Shown here one piece after another: positions 16,723 to 24,966 of a stretch of DNA of 64,000 bases. The notes beneath the pieces are model-generated. The model saw nothing but the letters and a program-made list of their open reading frames with translations, ran no database searches and had not been told where the DNA came from. This DNA comes from Mycolicibacterium mageritense (GTDB lineage: Bacteria; Actinomycetota; Actinomycetes; Mycobacteriales; Mycobacteriaceae), in assembly GCF_010727475.1 (NCBI RefSeq), contig NZ_AP022567.1:5332001-5396000 (forward strand). The letters run 5' to 3'. Position numbers and translations under genes: made by a program. The stretch's first letter is position 1; every line of letters starts with the position of its first letter.

Positions 16723-18860
16723 CCGCCGACAGCACGCACGCGCTCCCGGGGGAGACGGACTACCACGCCCTCAACGCGATGCTCAACCTGTACGACAAAG
16801 ACGGCAAGATCCAGTTCGACAAGGACGTACAGGCCGCGCGGGAGTACTTCCTGCAGCACGTCAACCAGAACACGGTCTTCTTCCACAGCCAGGACGAGAA
16901 ACTCGACTACCTGATCGAGAAGAACTACTACGAGCGCGAGGTGCTCGACCAGTACAGCCGCAACTTCGTGAAGTCGCTGCTGGACCGGGCCTACGCCAAG
17001 AAGTTCCGATTCCCGACGTTCCTCGGCGCGTTCAAGTACTACACGAGCTACACGCTCAAGACCTTCGACGGCAAGCGCTACCTGGAGCGGTTCGAGGACC
17101 GCGTCGTCATGGTCGCGCTGACCCTGGCGGCCGGTGACACCGAGCTGGCCGAGAAGCTCGTCGACGAGATCATCGACGGCCGGTTTCAGCCGGCCACCCC
17201 GACGTTCCTGAACTCGGGCAAGAAGCAGCGCGGCGAGCCGGTGAGCTGCTTCCTGCTTCGCATCGAAGACAACATGGAGTCCATCGGGCGCTCCATCAAC
17301 TCGGCGTTGCAGCTGTCCAAGCGCGGTGGCGGTGTGGCGTTGCTGCTGTCCAACATCCGCGAGCACGGCGCCCCGATCAAGAACATCGAGAACCAGTCCT
17401 CGGGTGTCATCCCGATCATGAAGCTGCTGGAGGATTCGTTCTCCTACGCCAATCAGCTCGGGGCGCGCCAGGGCGCGGGTGCGGTGTACCTCCACGCCCA
17501 CCACCCCGACATCTACCGGTTCCTCGACACCAAGCGCGAGAACGCCGACGAGAAGATCCGGATCAAGACCCTCTCGCTGGGCGTCGTGATCCCGGACATC
17601 ACGTTCGAGCTCGCCAAGAAGAACGAGGACATGTACCTGTTCTCGCCGTACGACGTCGAGCGCGTGTACGGCCTGCCGTTCGCCGACATCAACGTCACCG
17701 AGAAGTACTACGAGATGGTCGACAACGCGCAGATCCGCAAGACCAAGATCAAGGCGCGTGAGTTCTTCCAGACGCTGGCCGAGCTCCAGTTCGAGTCCGG
17801 CTACCCGTACATCATGTTCGAGGACACCGTCAACCGGGCCAACCCCATCGACGGCAAGATCACCCACAGCAACCTGTGCTCGGAGATCCTGCAGGTGTCC
17901 ACGCCGTCGGTGTTCAACGACGACCTGTCCTACGCCCAAGTGGGCAAGGATATTTCGTGCAACCTCGGCTCACTCAACATCGCCAAGACCATGGACTCGC
18001 CGGACTTCGCGCAGACCATCGAGGTCGCGATCCGGGCGTTGACCGCGGTGAGCGATCAGACCCACATCTGGTCGGTGCCGTCGATCGAGCAGGGCAACAA
18101 CAGCTCGCACGCGATCGGCCTTGGCCAGATGAACCTGCACGGGTACCTGGCCCGCGAGCGCATCTTCTACGGCTCCGAAGAGGGCATCGACTTCACCAAC
18201 ATCTACTTCTACACGGTGTTGTTCCACGCCCTGCGCGCGTCGAACCTCATTGCGATCGAACGCAAGACGCGCTTCGGCGGGTTCGAGAAGTCCAAGTACG
18301 CCTCGGGGGAGTTCTTCGACAAGTACACCGAGCAGGTGTGGGAGCCGAAGACCGACAAGGTGCGGCAGCTCTTCGCCGATGCCGGGATCCACATTCCGAC
18401 GCAGGATGACTGGCGCTCGCTGAAGGAGTCGGTGCAGGAGCACGGGATCTACAACCAGAACCTGCAGGCCGTGCCGCCCACGGGCTCGATCTCCTACATC
18501 AACCATTCGACGTCGTCGATCCACCCCGTGGCGTCGAAGATCGAGATCCGCAAGGAAGGCAAGATCGGTCGCGTCTACTACCCGGCGCCGTATCTGACCA
18601 ACGACAACCTGGAGTACTACCAGGACGCGTATGAGATCGGCTACGAGAAGATCATCGACACGTACGCCGCGGCCACCCAGCACGTGGATCAGGGCCTGAG
18701 CCTCACGCTGTTCTTCAAGGACACCGCCAACACCCGCGACGTCAACAAGGCGCAGATCTACGCGTGGCGCAAGGGCATCAAGACGCTGTACTACATCCGG
18801 TTGCGTCAGATGGCCTTGGAAGGCACCGAGGTCGAGGGTTGCGTCAGCTGCATGTTGTGA
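16689..18860 (+). CDS. nrdE: class Ib ribonucleotide reductase, large subunit NrdE
   Basis: A 723-residue catalytic subunit that reduces ribonucleoside diphosphates. Visible landmarks are the first redox Cys (GEPVSCFLLRIEDN), the active-site NLCSEI segment, the partner Cys in DISCNLGSLNIA, PPTGSISYINHSTSSIHP, and the C-terminal CVSCML redox pair reduced by NrdH. GTG 16689 (VPPTVTAAEP) is chosen because it gives the length of mycobacterial NrdE; it overlaps nrdI. A strong bidirectional hairpin follows the stop. nrdF lies 44 kb away in this genome. Confidence 0.96.
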   Translation: MPPTVTAAEPVTADSTHALPGETDYHALNAMLNLYDKDGKIQFDKDVQAAREYFLQHVNQNTVFFHSQDEKLDYLIEKNYYEREVLDQYSRNFVKSLLDRAYAKKFRFPTFLGAFKYYTSYTLKTFDGKRYLERFEDRVVMVALTLAAGDTELAEKLVDEIIDGRFQPATPTFLNSGKKQRGEPVSCFLLRIEDNMESIGRSINSALQLSKRGGGVALLLSNIREHGAPIKNIENQSSGVIPIMKLLEDSFSYANQLGARQGAGAVYLHAHHPDIYRFLDTKRENADEKIRIKTLSLGVVIPDITFELAKKNEDMYLFSPYDVERVYGLPFADINVTEKYYEMVDNAQIRKTKIKAREFFQTLAELQFESGYPYIMFEDTVNRANPIDGKITHSNLCSEILQVSTPSVFNDDLSYAQVGKDISCNLGSLNIAKTMDSPDFAQTIEVAIRALTAVSDQTHIWSVPSIEQGNNSSHAIGLGQMNLHGYLARERIFYGSEEGIDFTNIYFYTVLFHALRASNLIAIERKTRFGGFEKSKYASGEFFDKYTEQVWEPKTDKVRQLFADAGIHIPTQDDWRSLKESVQEHGIYNQNLQAVPPTGSISYINHSTSSIHPVASKIEIRKEGKIGRVYYPAPYLTNDNLEYYQDAYEIGYEKIIDTYAAATQHVDQGLSLTLFFKDTANTRDVNKAQIYAWRKGIKTLYYIRLRQMALEGTEVEGCVSCML

Positions 18861-18875
18861 CGGTTCGACGTTGAG

Positions 18876-18924
18876 TGGCCAGTTATTACACGCATCTTGC
18901 GAAAAAGCGTGCAATGACTGGCCA
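18876..18924. terminator. bidirectional hairpin between nrdE and the DUF5997 gene
   Basis: The 18-base arms at 18876-18893 and 18907-18924 match at 16 of 18 positions, with a 13-base loop containing an A-run. It lies between two convergent genes and would stop transcription from both sides. Confidence 0.7.
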
Positions 18925-18932
18925 TTCGGCGA

Positions 18933-19304
18933 TCAGGGGCGACGTGCCGCCTTCAGGCGTCGCTCCTCGTTCAGCACATTCTGGTAACTCTCGCGTTCGG
19001 CGACCAGCCAGTCGGGTTTCTCCTCGAGCAGCTTGTTGATCTGCTCGGTGGTCAACGCTTTCTCCACGCCTGCGCGGGTGAGCCCGGCGATCGAGATGCC
19101 CAGCTTGGCGGCCACGAGGTTCTTCGGGTGTGGCCCGTTCTTGCGGAGATCTTTGAGCCACTGTGGCGGGTCGGCCTGTAGCGCGGCGAGTTCGTCACGG
19201 GTGATGGGGTTCTCCTGGAACTCCGCAGGCGTGGCGGGCAGGTACACGTCCAGCTTCTTCGCCGCCGTGGCGGGTTTCATGGACTGCGCGTTGGGCCTGC
19301 TCAT
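18933..19304 (-). CDS. DUF5997-type small basic protein
   Basis: A 123-residue protein of unknown function widespread in actinobacteria. It has a YLPATPAEFQENPITRDEL segment and a helix-turn-helix-like middle (NLVAAKLGISIAGLTRAGV), followed by a charged C-terminal helix. It is divergent from a LysR-type ligand-domain gene with only 28 bp between starts, so the two probably share a promoter region; this pairing is often seen in mycobacteria. Confidence 0.7.
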   Translation of the reverse strand: MSRPNAQSMKPATAAKKLDVYLPATPAEFQENPITRDELAALQADPPQWLKDLRKNGPHPKNLVAAKLGISIAGLTRAGVEKALTTEQINKLLEEKPDWLVAERESYQNVLNEERRLKAARRP

Positions 19305-19332
19305 GAACCAAGCCTATCGGTAGCCTGAGGCG

Positions 19333-20037
19333 GTGACCCTGACACTCGGGTACGTGCCCGGCGGGACGCCCGCGAAGTGGGCCCGGATCTGGGCGGAGCG
19401 CCAGCCCGAGGTGCCGTTGCAACTGCACACCGTAGCCGCGGCAGACGCGGCCGCCGCCGTGCGGGCCGGCACGGTCGACGTGGCGTTGCTGCGACTGCCG
19501 ACCGACACGACGGGGCTCGCTGTCATCCCGCTGTACGAGGAGACGACGGTGGCCGTCGTGCCGACCGACCACGTTTTCGCTGCCGTCGATGCGATCACCG
19601 CGGCCGATCTCGACGGCGAGCCGGTCCTGCGGCCGCTCGACGACGTCGTCGAATGGGCGGACGCCCCCGGGGTTCCGGTCGATCACCGGCCCGAGACCAC
19701 CGCCGACGCAATAGAACTCGTGGCCGCGGGGATGGGCGCGCTCGTCGTTCCGCAGTCGCTCGCGCGCCTGTATCACCGCAAGGATCTGACGTATCGCGCG
19801 ATCACCGACGCGCCCACGTGCCCGGTGGCGCTGGCCTTCCCGGACGGGCAGCAGCCGGCATCGGTCGAGGAGTTCATCGGGATCGTGCGGGGCCGTAGGG
19901 CGGGTTCGTCGCGAGGGCAGACCGAACCGGCACCGAAACGCTCCGCGCGCGAGAAGACTCTCGCGAAGCAGGCAGCCCGCGCCGCCGCGGGCAAGGTTGC
20001 CCGCAAGCCGGGCAAGACCGGGCGCGGTCGTCGGTGA
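19333..20037 (+). CDS. LysR-type substrate-binding domain protein without an HTH
   Basis: A 234-residue protein starting at GTG 19333. It opens directly with a periplasmic-binding-like fold (TLTLGYVPGGTPAKWARIW, then VDVALLRLP and VPTDHVFAAVDAI), the effector domain of LysR regulators. The DNA-binding domain is missing. The last 45 residues are Lys/Arg/Ala-rich (KTLAKQAARAAAGKVARKPG), a likely nucleic-acid-binding tail. It is divergent from the DUF5997 gene. Confidence 0.72.
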   Translation: MTLTLGYVPGGTPAKWARIWAERQPEVPLQLHTVAAADAAAAVRAGTVDVALLRLPTDTTGLAVIPLYEETTVAVVPTDHVFAAVDAITAADLDGEPVLRPLDDVVEWADAPGVPVDHRPETTADAIELVAAGMGALVVPQSLARLYHRKDLTYRAITDAPTCPVALAFPDGQQPASVEEFIGIVRGRRAGSSRGQTEPAPKRSAREKTLAKQAARAAAGKVARKPGKTGRGRR

Positions 20038-20070
20038 CCTCCACATGCGTGTGATGCGATAGCGAACGCG

Positions 20071-20796
20071 TCAGCCCAACGAGGCCTCTAACGCGGTGAG
20101 CCGAGCGTACTGATCGAATACGGCCGTCGCCGAGTTGCCGGTCACGGCATCGGTGAGTTCCACGCGGCGGCCGTCTTGGGCCCAGTCGACGCTCCAGCCG
20201 GACATCACCGCAAGACCGTGGATCGATGATCGGTGATCGGCAACGGTGCCCGCTCCCAACCCCAGCGGTACGCGCGTCGCGAATCTGTGGTCGATCCGGG
20301 GCACGGCGAAGTCGAGGAAGCCGAGGAGAAGCACCACCACGGTGCCACCCCCGACGCCGAGGATATAGGTGGGGCCACCGCCCGTGACCGCAGCTACCAC
20401 CGCGCCGATCTCGAGAGCGGCGAGCTCAGCCGCGTCATCGGGATCCTCCCCACCGGGGAAGGGCACCTCGTCGTTCAGCAGGCTGGGGAGACTCTCTGCC
20501 TTGCCGCGCTCAAGGAGTGCCGCCGCACCGGCGCGGCCTCCGTTCGGCAACGCCCGGCCCCAGACGATCGTCTGCGGCCCGGGAGCGACGCTGGCCATCA
20601 ACTCGACGCTGGTCTGGATTATCGCGCCCGAAGAATGACCGGTGAAGACCATGGAGTCCGCAGCGAGATCCGCTGCGTAGTCGAACTCGCCGCCGAGTCG
20701 TTCTTCCATCCCCTCTTTGAGCTGGAGCTGACTCAGGGCCGCATATAGCGCACCATTGTCATGCAGCACTTGCAGGTCTTCGAACGCGTTCGCCAT
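20071..20796 (-). CDS. hypothetical protein with a glycine-rich hydrophobic segment
   Basis: A 241-residue protein I do not recognise. The N-terminal half is acidic and helical, possibly WXG-like in tone (GEFDYAADLAADSMVFTG). A glycine-rich hydrophobic stretch at about residues 130-165 could be one or two membrane helices. The C-terminal part contains SWSVDWAQDGRRVELTDA. It lies alone between a LysR-like gene and the tRNA array. Confidence 0.55.
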   Translation of the reverse strand: MANAFEDLQVLHDNGALYAALSQLQLKEGMEERLGGEFDYAADLAADSMVFTGHSSGAIIQTSVELMASVAPGPQTIVWGRALPNGGRAGAAALLERGKAESLPSLLNDEVPFPGGEDPDDAAELAALEIGAVVAAVTGGGPTYILGVGGGTVVVLLLGFLDFAVPRIDHRFATRVPLGLGAGTVADHRSSIHGLAVMSGWSVDWAQDGRRVELTDAVTGNSATAVFDQYARLTALEASLG

Positions 20797-20830
20797 GTCT
20801 CGACAGTAGTGTGCGCCGAGCCCCAGCTGC

Positions 20831-20913
20831 GGAGACGGCGGGACTCGAACCCGCGGCCGGATGTCCGGCTACGCCTTAGCACGGCGCTGCATTCGCCGCT
20901 CTGCCACGTCTCC
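20831..20913 (-). tRNA. tRNA-Ser (GCT)
   Basis: A class II cloverleaf on the minus strand. The acceptor GGAGACG/CGTCTCC pairs over 7 bp, the anticodon loop GTGCTAA contains GCT, the long variable arm GCCGG-ACAT-CCGGC forms a hairpin, and the T arm is GCGGG-TTCGAAT-CCCGC. No encoded CCA. It is the most distal member of the tRNA array that continues to 24506. Confidence 0.88.
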
Positions 20914-21241
20914 TGTCAATTGCTCTGCAGGCCGTTGTGTTTGGGTGGGCTGAGACTGCACCCACCCATGACGGTCTCTCGTCGGATTATCGTTTCCCGA
21001 CTTGTCCACCAGCTCCCACTGGTAACCGCCGCGCCGGGTTGCTTGCGGCAACCACTCGTCATGCCACGGTCTACTCCGCAGGTTTCGCTTCGCGCAGGGG
21101 CAGCCAACCTCTGCGCTGCACTACCGCCTCACGGACGGCCGATCACCTTGCGAGTTCACGACCGCCTCGATTCCCCTTGTGGAGTCGAGGATTACGGCGC
21201 TGTTGAGCCGTGGCAGGGAAAGTCTTTCGCTTGTTGGATGC
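20914..21241 (-). ncRNA. candidate large structured RNA, 3' part (GOLLD-like), split by IS256
   Basis: A 328-bp stretch with no plausible gene. It is dense in perfect stem-loops: GGTTGC/GCAACC, GCGCAG/CTGCGC, CCTCGA/TCGAGG with an internal pairing, and ACGGC/GCCGT. It continues, across the inserted IS256, into the 23923-24391 segment. Together they make about 0.8 kb of structured, gene-free DNA inside a tRNA array. That size and setting are those of GOLLD RNAs, but I cannot confirm the family by eye. Strand is assumed from the tRNAs. Confidence 0.4.
21233..21241. repeat. 9-bp target duplication, left of IS256 copy 1
   Basis: GTTGGATGC here is repeated exactly at 23914-23922 on the other side of IS256 copy 1, as expected for IS256-family insertion. 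Confidence 0.92.
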
Positions 21242-21420
21242 GAGGAATGATCAAGACTTGTGGATCTGGGAGGGCGTGCCTTCCCGCAAATATGATCCCG
21301 GTAGTCACTTGATCAAGTCAGCGTTGCAGCGCTGGCGGAAAGGCACGCTTGGGTCTGCTGCACGAATAGGTGACATCTGAGTTGGCTTGCCCAGCATGGG
21401 CGGGCTGGAAGGATGTCCCC

Positions 21421-21729
21421 ATGGCAAGGCCCTACCCCCGCGAGTTCCGCGACGACGTCGTCCGGGTCGCTCGCAACCGCGATGACGGTGTAACGATCGA
21501 GCAGATCGCCACCGATTTCGGAGTGCACCCGATGACGCTGCAGAAATGGCTCCGTCAGGCCGACATCGACGAAGGCACCAAGCCCGGCAAGAGCGCCAGC
21601 GAGTCCGGTGAGCTGCGCGAAGCCCGACGGCGGATCAAACTGCTAGAGCAAGAGAACGAGGTGCTGCGCCGGGCCGCAGCGTATTTATCGCAGGCCAATC
21701 TGCCGGGAAAAGGGTCTACCCGCTCGTGA
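21421..21729 (+). CDS. IS3-family OrfA (HTH/leucine-zipper subunit)
   Basis: A 102-residue protein that binds the IS ends. The N-terminal HTH (DGVTIEQIATDFGVHPMTLQ) is followed by a leucine-zipper-like helix (RIKLLEQENEVLRRAAAYL), as in IS3 OrfA. ATG 21421 is 70 bp inside the left end. Its 3' end overlaps orfB by 4 bp, the region where IS3 elements make the OrfAB fusion by -1 frameshifting. Confidence 0.93.
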   Translation: MARPYPREFRDDVVRVARNRDDGVTIEQIATDFGVHPMTLQKWLRQADIDEGTKPGKSASESGELREARRRIKLLEQENEVLRRAAAYLSQANLPGKGSTRS

Positions 21730-22583
21730 AAGAGCTCGCCGCCGACGGGATCCCCGTCGCGGTGACGTGCCGGGTACTCAAGCTCTCCCGCCAACCGTAT
21801 TACCGCTGGCTGGCCGACCCCATCACCGAGGCCGAACTCATCGAGGCCTACCGCGCCAATGCGCTGTTCGACGCGCACGCAGACGATCCGGAGTTCGGCT
21901 ACCGCTACCTCGTGGAGGAGGCGCGCGATGCCGGCGAGCCGATGGCCGAGCGCACCGCATGGCGGATCTGCTCGCAGAATCGACTGTGGAGCGTGTTTGG
22001 TAAGAAACGCGGCAAGAACGGCAAAGTCGGGCCGCCGGTGCACGACGATCTTGTCGAGCGTGACTTCACCGCTGAAGGGCCAAATCAGTTGTGGCTCAGT
22101 GACATCACTGAGCACCGCACCGGTGAGGGCAAGCTCTACCTCTGTGCGATTAAGGACGTGTTCTCCAACCGGATCGTCGGCTACAGCATCGACTCCCGAA
22201 TGAAGTCACAACTGGCCATCCGGGCACTACACAGCGCGGTAGCCCGACGCGGAGATGTCGCGGGGTGCATTCTGCACTCGGATCGCGGATCTCAGTTCCG
22301 GTCAAGGAAATTCGTACACGCCTTGAATCAACACGAGATGGTCGGCTCTATGGGCCGTGTCGGAGCCGCCGGCGACAACGCCGCCATGGAGAGCTTCTTT
22401 AGCCTGCTGCAGAAGAACGTGCTCGACCGCCGCCGCTGGGACACCCGAGAACAACTCCGCATCGCGATCGTCACCTGGATCGAGCGCACCTACCACCGGC
22501 GCCGCCGCCAGTCCGGCCTCGGGCGGTTGACCCCGATCGAATTCGAAGCAATCATGACCACACCGGCCAGTCAGGCCGCGTGA
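21726..22583 (+). CDS. IS3-family OrfB (DDE transposase)
   Basis: A 285-residue rve-type transposase. The DDE triad is readable: D in LWLSDITEH, D in ILHSDRGSQF, and E in NAAMESFFSLLQKN, with the following K/R-rich helix intact. An HTH_21-like domain occupies the first 90 residues. It starts at GTG inside the orfA stop. No frameshift or stop is present, so the element may be active. Confidence 0.93.
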   Translation: MKELAADGIPVAVTCRVLKLSRQPYYRWLADPITEAELIEAYRANALFDAHADDPEFGYRYLVEEARDAGEPMAERTAWRICSQNRLWSVFGKKRGKNGKVGPPVHDDLVERDFTAEGPNQLWLSDITEHRTGEGKLYLCAIKDVFSNRIVGYSIDSRMKSQLAIRALHSAVARRGDVAGCILHSDRGSQFRSRKFVHALNQHEMVGSMGRVGAAGDNAAMESFFSLLQKNVLDRRRWDTREQLRIAIVTWIERTYHRRRRQSGLGRLTPIEFEAIMTTPASQAA

Positions 22584-22619
22584 CCGAAACTGTCACCTGA
22601 TCGTGCAGCAGACCCCTTC

Positions 22620-23880
22620 GTGCTCACGGTAGTCAACAACAACGAAGGTTCCAACCCGGCCGGCCAAGACCGCTCGATCCTCGATGAGATCGTGCGTGAC
22701 GGGGCCCGGCAGATGCTCGCCGCGGCACTGCGCGCTGAGGTCGCCGCCTATATCGACCAGTTCGTCGATCAGGTCGATGAGAATGGGCACCGGCTGGTGG
22801 TGCGCAACGGGTATCACCACGAACGTGAGGTGATGACCGCCGCCGGTGCGGTCGCGGTGAGCACCCGGGTCAACGACAAGCGTGTCGACCGGAAACCGGT
22901 GAGCGGCAGAAGTTTTCGTCGAAGATCCTGCCTGCGTGGGCACGCAAGAGCCCGGAGATCTCTGCGGTGCTTCCGTTGCTGTACCTGCATGGGCTGTCCT
23001 CCGGTGATTTCGGGCCCGCCCTGGAGCAGTTCCTGGGGTCGGGCTGTCAGCAGCCACGATCACCCGGCTGACCAGTCAATGGCAGAAAGAGGCCGCCGCC
23101 TTCGCCGACCGGGCTATCACCGCCGATTATGTGTACCTGTGGTCGACGGCATCCACCTCAAAGTGCGTTTGGAGCAGGAGAAACTATGCCTGCTGGTGAT
23201 GATCGGGGTCCGCGCCGACGGCAAGAAGGAACTCATCGCCCTGGCTGATGGGTATCGGGAATCGACCGAGTCGTGGGCCGATCTGCTGCGCTCGTGCAAA
23301 CGCCGCGGCATGACGGCGCCGGCCTGGCGGTCGGGGACGGGGCGCTCGGGTTCTGGCCGCGCTGCGGGAGGTGTTCCCACAAGCGCGTGAGCAACGCTGC
23401 TGGTTCCATAAACAAGCCAATGTGCTTGCTGCACTGCCGAAATCAGCACACCCCAACGCGATCAAAGCGATGCAGGAAATCTACAACGCCGAAGACGACA
23501 CGCACGCACGCCAAGCGATCGTGGCCTTCGAGAAGGCTTACGGCGCCAAGTACCCCAAGGTTGTGGCCAAGATCATCGATGACGCCGACGTGTTGCTCGA
23601 GTTCTACCGGTACCCGGCCGAACACTGGATACACCTGCGCACCACTAACCCGATCGAATCCACCTTCGCGACCGTGCGACTGCGGACCAAGGTCACCAAA
23701 GGCCCCGGATCCCGCGCTGCGGGTCTGGCGATGGCCTACAAGCTGATCGAGGCCGCACAGGCGAAATGGCGAGCGGTCAACGCACCCCACCTGGTGAAAC
23801 TGGTCCGCGACGGCGCCACCTTCGAGAAGGGAAAACTCGCCGAAACCGACTCCACCTCACCCACCGAGGAGGCCGCCTGA
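22620..23880 (+). pseudogene. IS256-family (Mutator) transposase, copy 1, frameshifted
   Basis: Reading across three frames gives a complete Mutator-type transposase. The N-terminus LDEIVRDGARQMLAAALRAEV is followed by a first shift near 22900, the central VYLW.DGIHLKVRLEQEKLC with the catalytic D (the G-run after CTGTG is one base short), and the C-terminal HWIHLRTTNPIESTFATVRLR with the catalytic E. The breaks fall at homopolymers that differ in length from copy 2, so several may be sequencing errors. IS3 insertion at 21351 also separates the gene from the IS left end. Confidence 0.88.
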
Positions 23881-23913
23881 AACTCGCTCATCCACAAGTC
23901 TTGACAATATCTC

Positions 23914-23922
23914 GTTGGATGC
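23914..23922. repeat. 9-bp target duplication, right of IS256 copy 1
   Basis: GTTGGATGC, identical to 21233-21241. It overlaps the 3' end of the tRNA-like sequence, so the duplication keeps that end intact. Confidence 0.92.
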
Positions 23923-23988
23923 ACGCCGGATTTGAACCGGCGACCCATCGTTTAGGAACGATTGCTCTGCCTGTTGAGCTAGTGCGGT
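23918..23988 (-). tRNA. tRNA-like sequence, Arg(CCT)-type, probably defective
   Basis: D arm (GCTC/GAGC), T arm (GCCGG-TTCAAAT-CCGGC) and a 5-bp anticodon stem (ATCGT/ACGAT) are intact. The anticodon loop TCCTAA has six bases instead of seven, and the acceptor stem pairs only in its inner four positions (GCAC/GTGC). The anticodon reads best as CCT. It is either a decayed tRNA or a tRNA-like domain of a larger RNA. The 3' end abuts IS256 copy 1. Confidence 0.6.
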
Positions 23989-24391
23989 GACTGAGGACGT
24001 GCTCTCCCACGAAGTTCCGTGACCTTTTGGGCCACAGAATGCTTCACACCCTCGCGCTTGGCTGCCAAGCCGCTGCGCTCTCGCGCTTCCACCGATCCGG
24101 TGACCGGTCTCTGCGTTCATGGGATCCGCCCTCGCCTGGCAAGCTCGGACTGTTGTCATCCCTTCCGCGCCGAGAAACAGCCCTCGTCATGGTGGGTGCC
24201 GCGCAGTACGTCACTGCGCCGAGGTCAGCATTTGCCATTCCTCACACCCGACTCGGGCCGCTCCCCGCTCCGCTTTCGCGAAACGGGCCAACGGCGTGGA
24301 TTGCATGGGGTTCCGCACTTTTCGGTGCGGCGGCGAGATGTCACCTCGCCTTTCACCGGGATCGCTCCCGGCTATGAGCCATGCCTCGACG
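23989..24391 (-). ncRNA. candidate large structured RNA, 5' part (GOLLD-like)
   Basis: A 403-bp gene-free segment between the tRNA-like sequence and tRNA-Leu. Perfect stems include CCGCAC/GTGCGG, GGCGAG/CTCGCC, CCGGGA/TCCCGG, GCGCAGT/ACTGCGC and ACC-GATCC-GGT, spaced a few bases apart. Short open frames here have no protein-like character. Seen together with 20914-21241 it forms one structured unit with an embedded tRNA-like domain, a layout reported for GOLLD RNAs. Confidence 0.42.
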
Positions 24392-24465
24392 TACCCCTCC
24401 CCGGACTCGAACCGGGAACCTACGGCACCTAAAACCGTTGCCTCTACCAATTGGGCCAGAGGGGT
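24392..24465 (-). tRNA. tRNA with anticodon TAG (Leu), short variable arm
   Basis: Acceptor ACCCCTC/GAGGGGT, anticodon stem ACGGT/GCCGT with loop TTTAGGT (anticodon TAG) and T arm CCCGG-TTCGAGT-CCGGG all pair. The variable region is only five bases (AGGTT), whereas bacterial tRNA-Leu is class II with a long arm. It lies six bases from the tRNA-Lys remnant, so Lys and Leu were tandem tRNAs before the 29-kb element entered. Confidence 0.82.
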
Positions 24466-24471
24466 ATCTGC

Positions 24472-24506
24472 GTGCGCCGTCAGGGTTTCGAACCCCGGAC
24501 CCGCTG
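24472..24506. repeat. attL: 35-bp repeat of the tRNA-Lys 3' end
   Basis: These 35 bases are identical to 53488-53522, which form the 3' end of the intact tRNA-Lys(CTT), from the discriminator through the T arm to the anticodon stem. This is the left boundary of the 29-kb integrated element. Confidence 0.92.
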
Positions 24507-24966
24507 TTAGTGGTCACCGCTGTCACCTGATATCAGCGACCGACAACGGCGGACTATAAAACCCTGTGAACTGGGGAAACTGTTAATGAACCGCCTCGCT
24601 CAACAGCGGGGTTGTCCACATATTCGGCTAATAAGTGGTCAACGGGGGAGGGGCTGACCACTTATGTCACGTCCCTTCGCAGGAACTGCGATTGACCGCT
24701 TCTGGGTGAGCACCTGTCCCAGATAGCGGTGAGGACTAACGCAGCGATTCCGCACAGAGGTCCGCGTCGTGGTCGGTCGTCGGCGGCTGGAACGGGTGAC
24801 GGCGAGCTGGTCACGGCGGCGTGGCAGTGGGCGGATGCGCGGTTGTGTCGCTGGTTTGTTGCCCCTACCTCCAGATTGTGAGAGAAGGTCCGTGTCCCTG
24901 ACCGCTATCGACGCCGACTCGATAGGGTCTAGGCAGTAACAGTGCAGGTTGAGGGGGTCATTTCGA
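24507..24966. promoter_or_regulatory. left-end region with integrase arm-type sites
   Basis: 460 bp without a gene. It holds AGTGGTCA at 24509-24516 and a perfect inverted pair ATAAGTGGTCA (24631-24641) / TGACCACTTAT (24655-24665) with a 13-base spacer. The same motif recurs at the other end of the element (53397-53405 and 53406-53419). The promoter of the methyltransferase gene must lie in the last 100 bp. Confidence 0.5.

Larger units (their letters stand above)
21351..22615 (+). mobile_element. IS3-family insertion sequence nested in IS256 copy 1
   Basis: A 1265-bp element. Terminal inverted repeats GGGTCTGCTGCACGA and TCGTGCAGCAGACCC are perfect over 15 bp. A 3-bp duplication CTT (21348-21350, 22616-22618) flanks it; the uninterrupted site is seen in IS256 copy 2. 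It contains the usual two overlapping frames, orfA and orfB. Confidence 0.94.
21242..23913 (+). mobile_element. IS256-family insertion sequence, copy 1 (carries a nested IS3)
   Basis: The ends are imperfect inverted repeats: left GAGGAATGATCAAGACTTGT, and right, read inward, GAGATATTGTCAAGACTTGT. A perfect 9-bp target duplication (21233-21241 and 23914-23922) flanks it. Without the nested IS3 (21351-22615) and its 3-bp duplication it is about 1.4 kb and nearly identical to copy 2 at 30458-31866. It landed exactly at the 3' end of a tRNA-like sequence and inside the candidate structured RNA. Confidence 0.93.
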
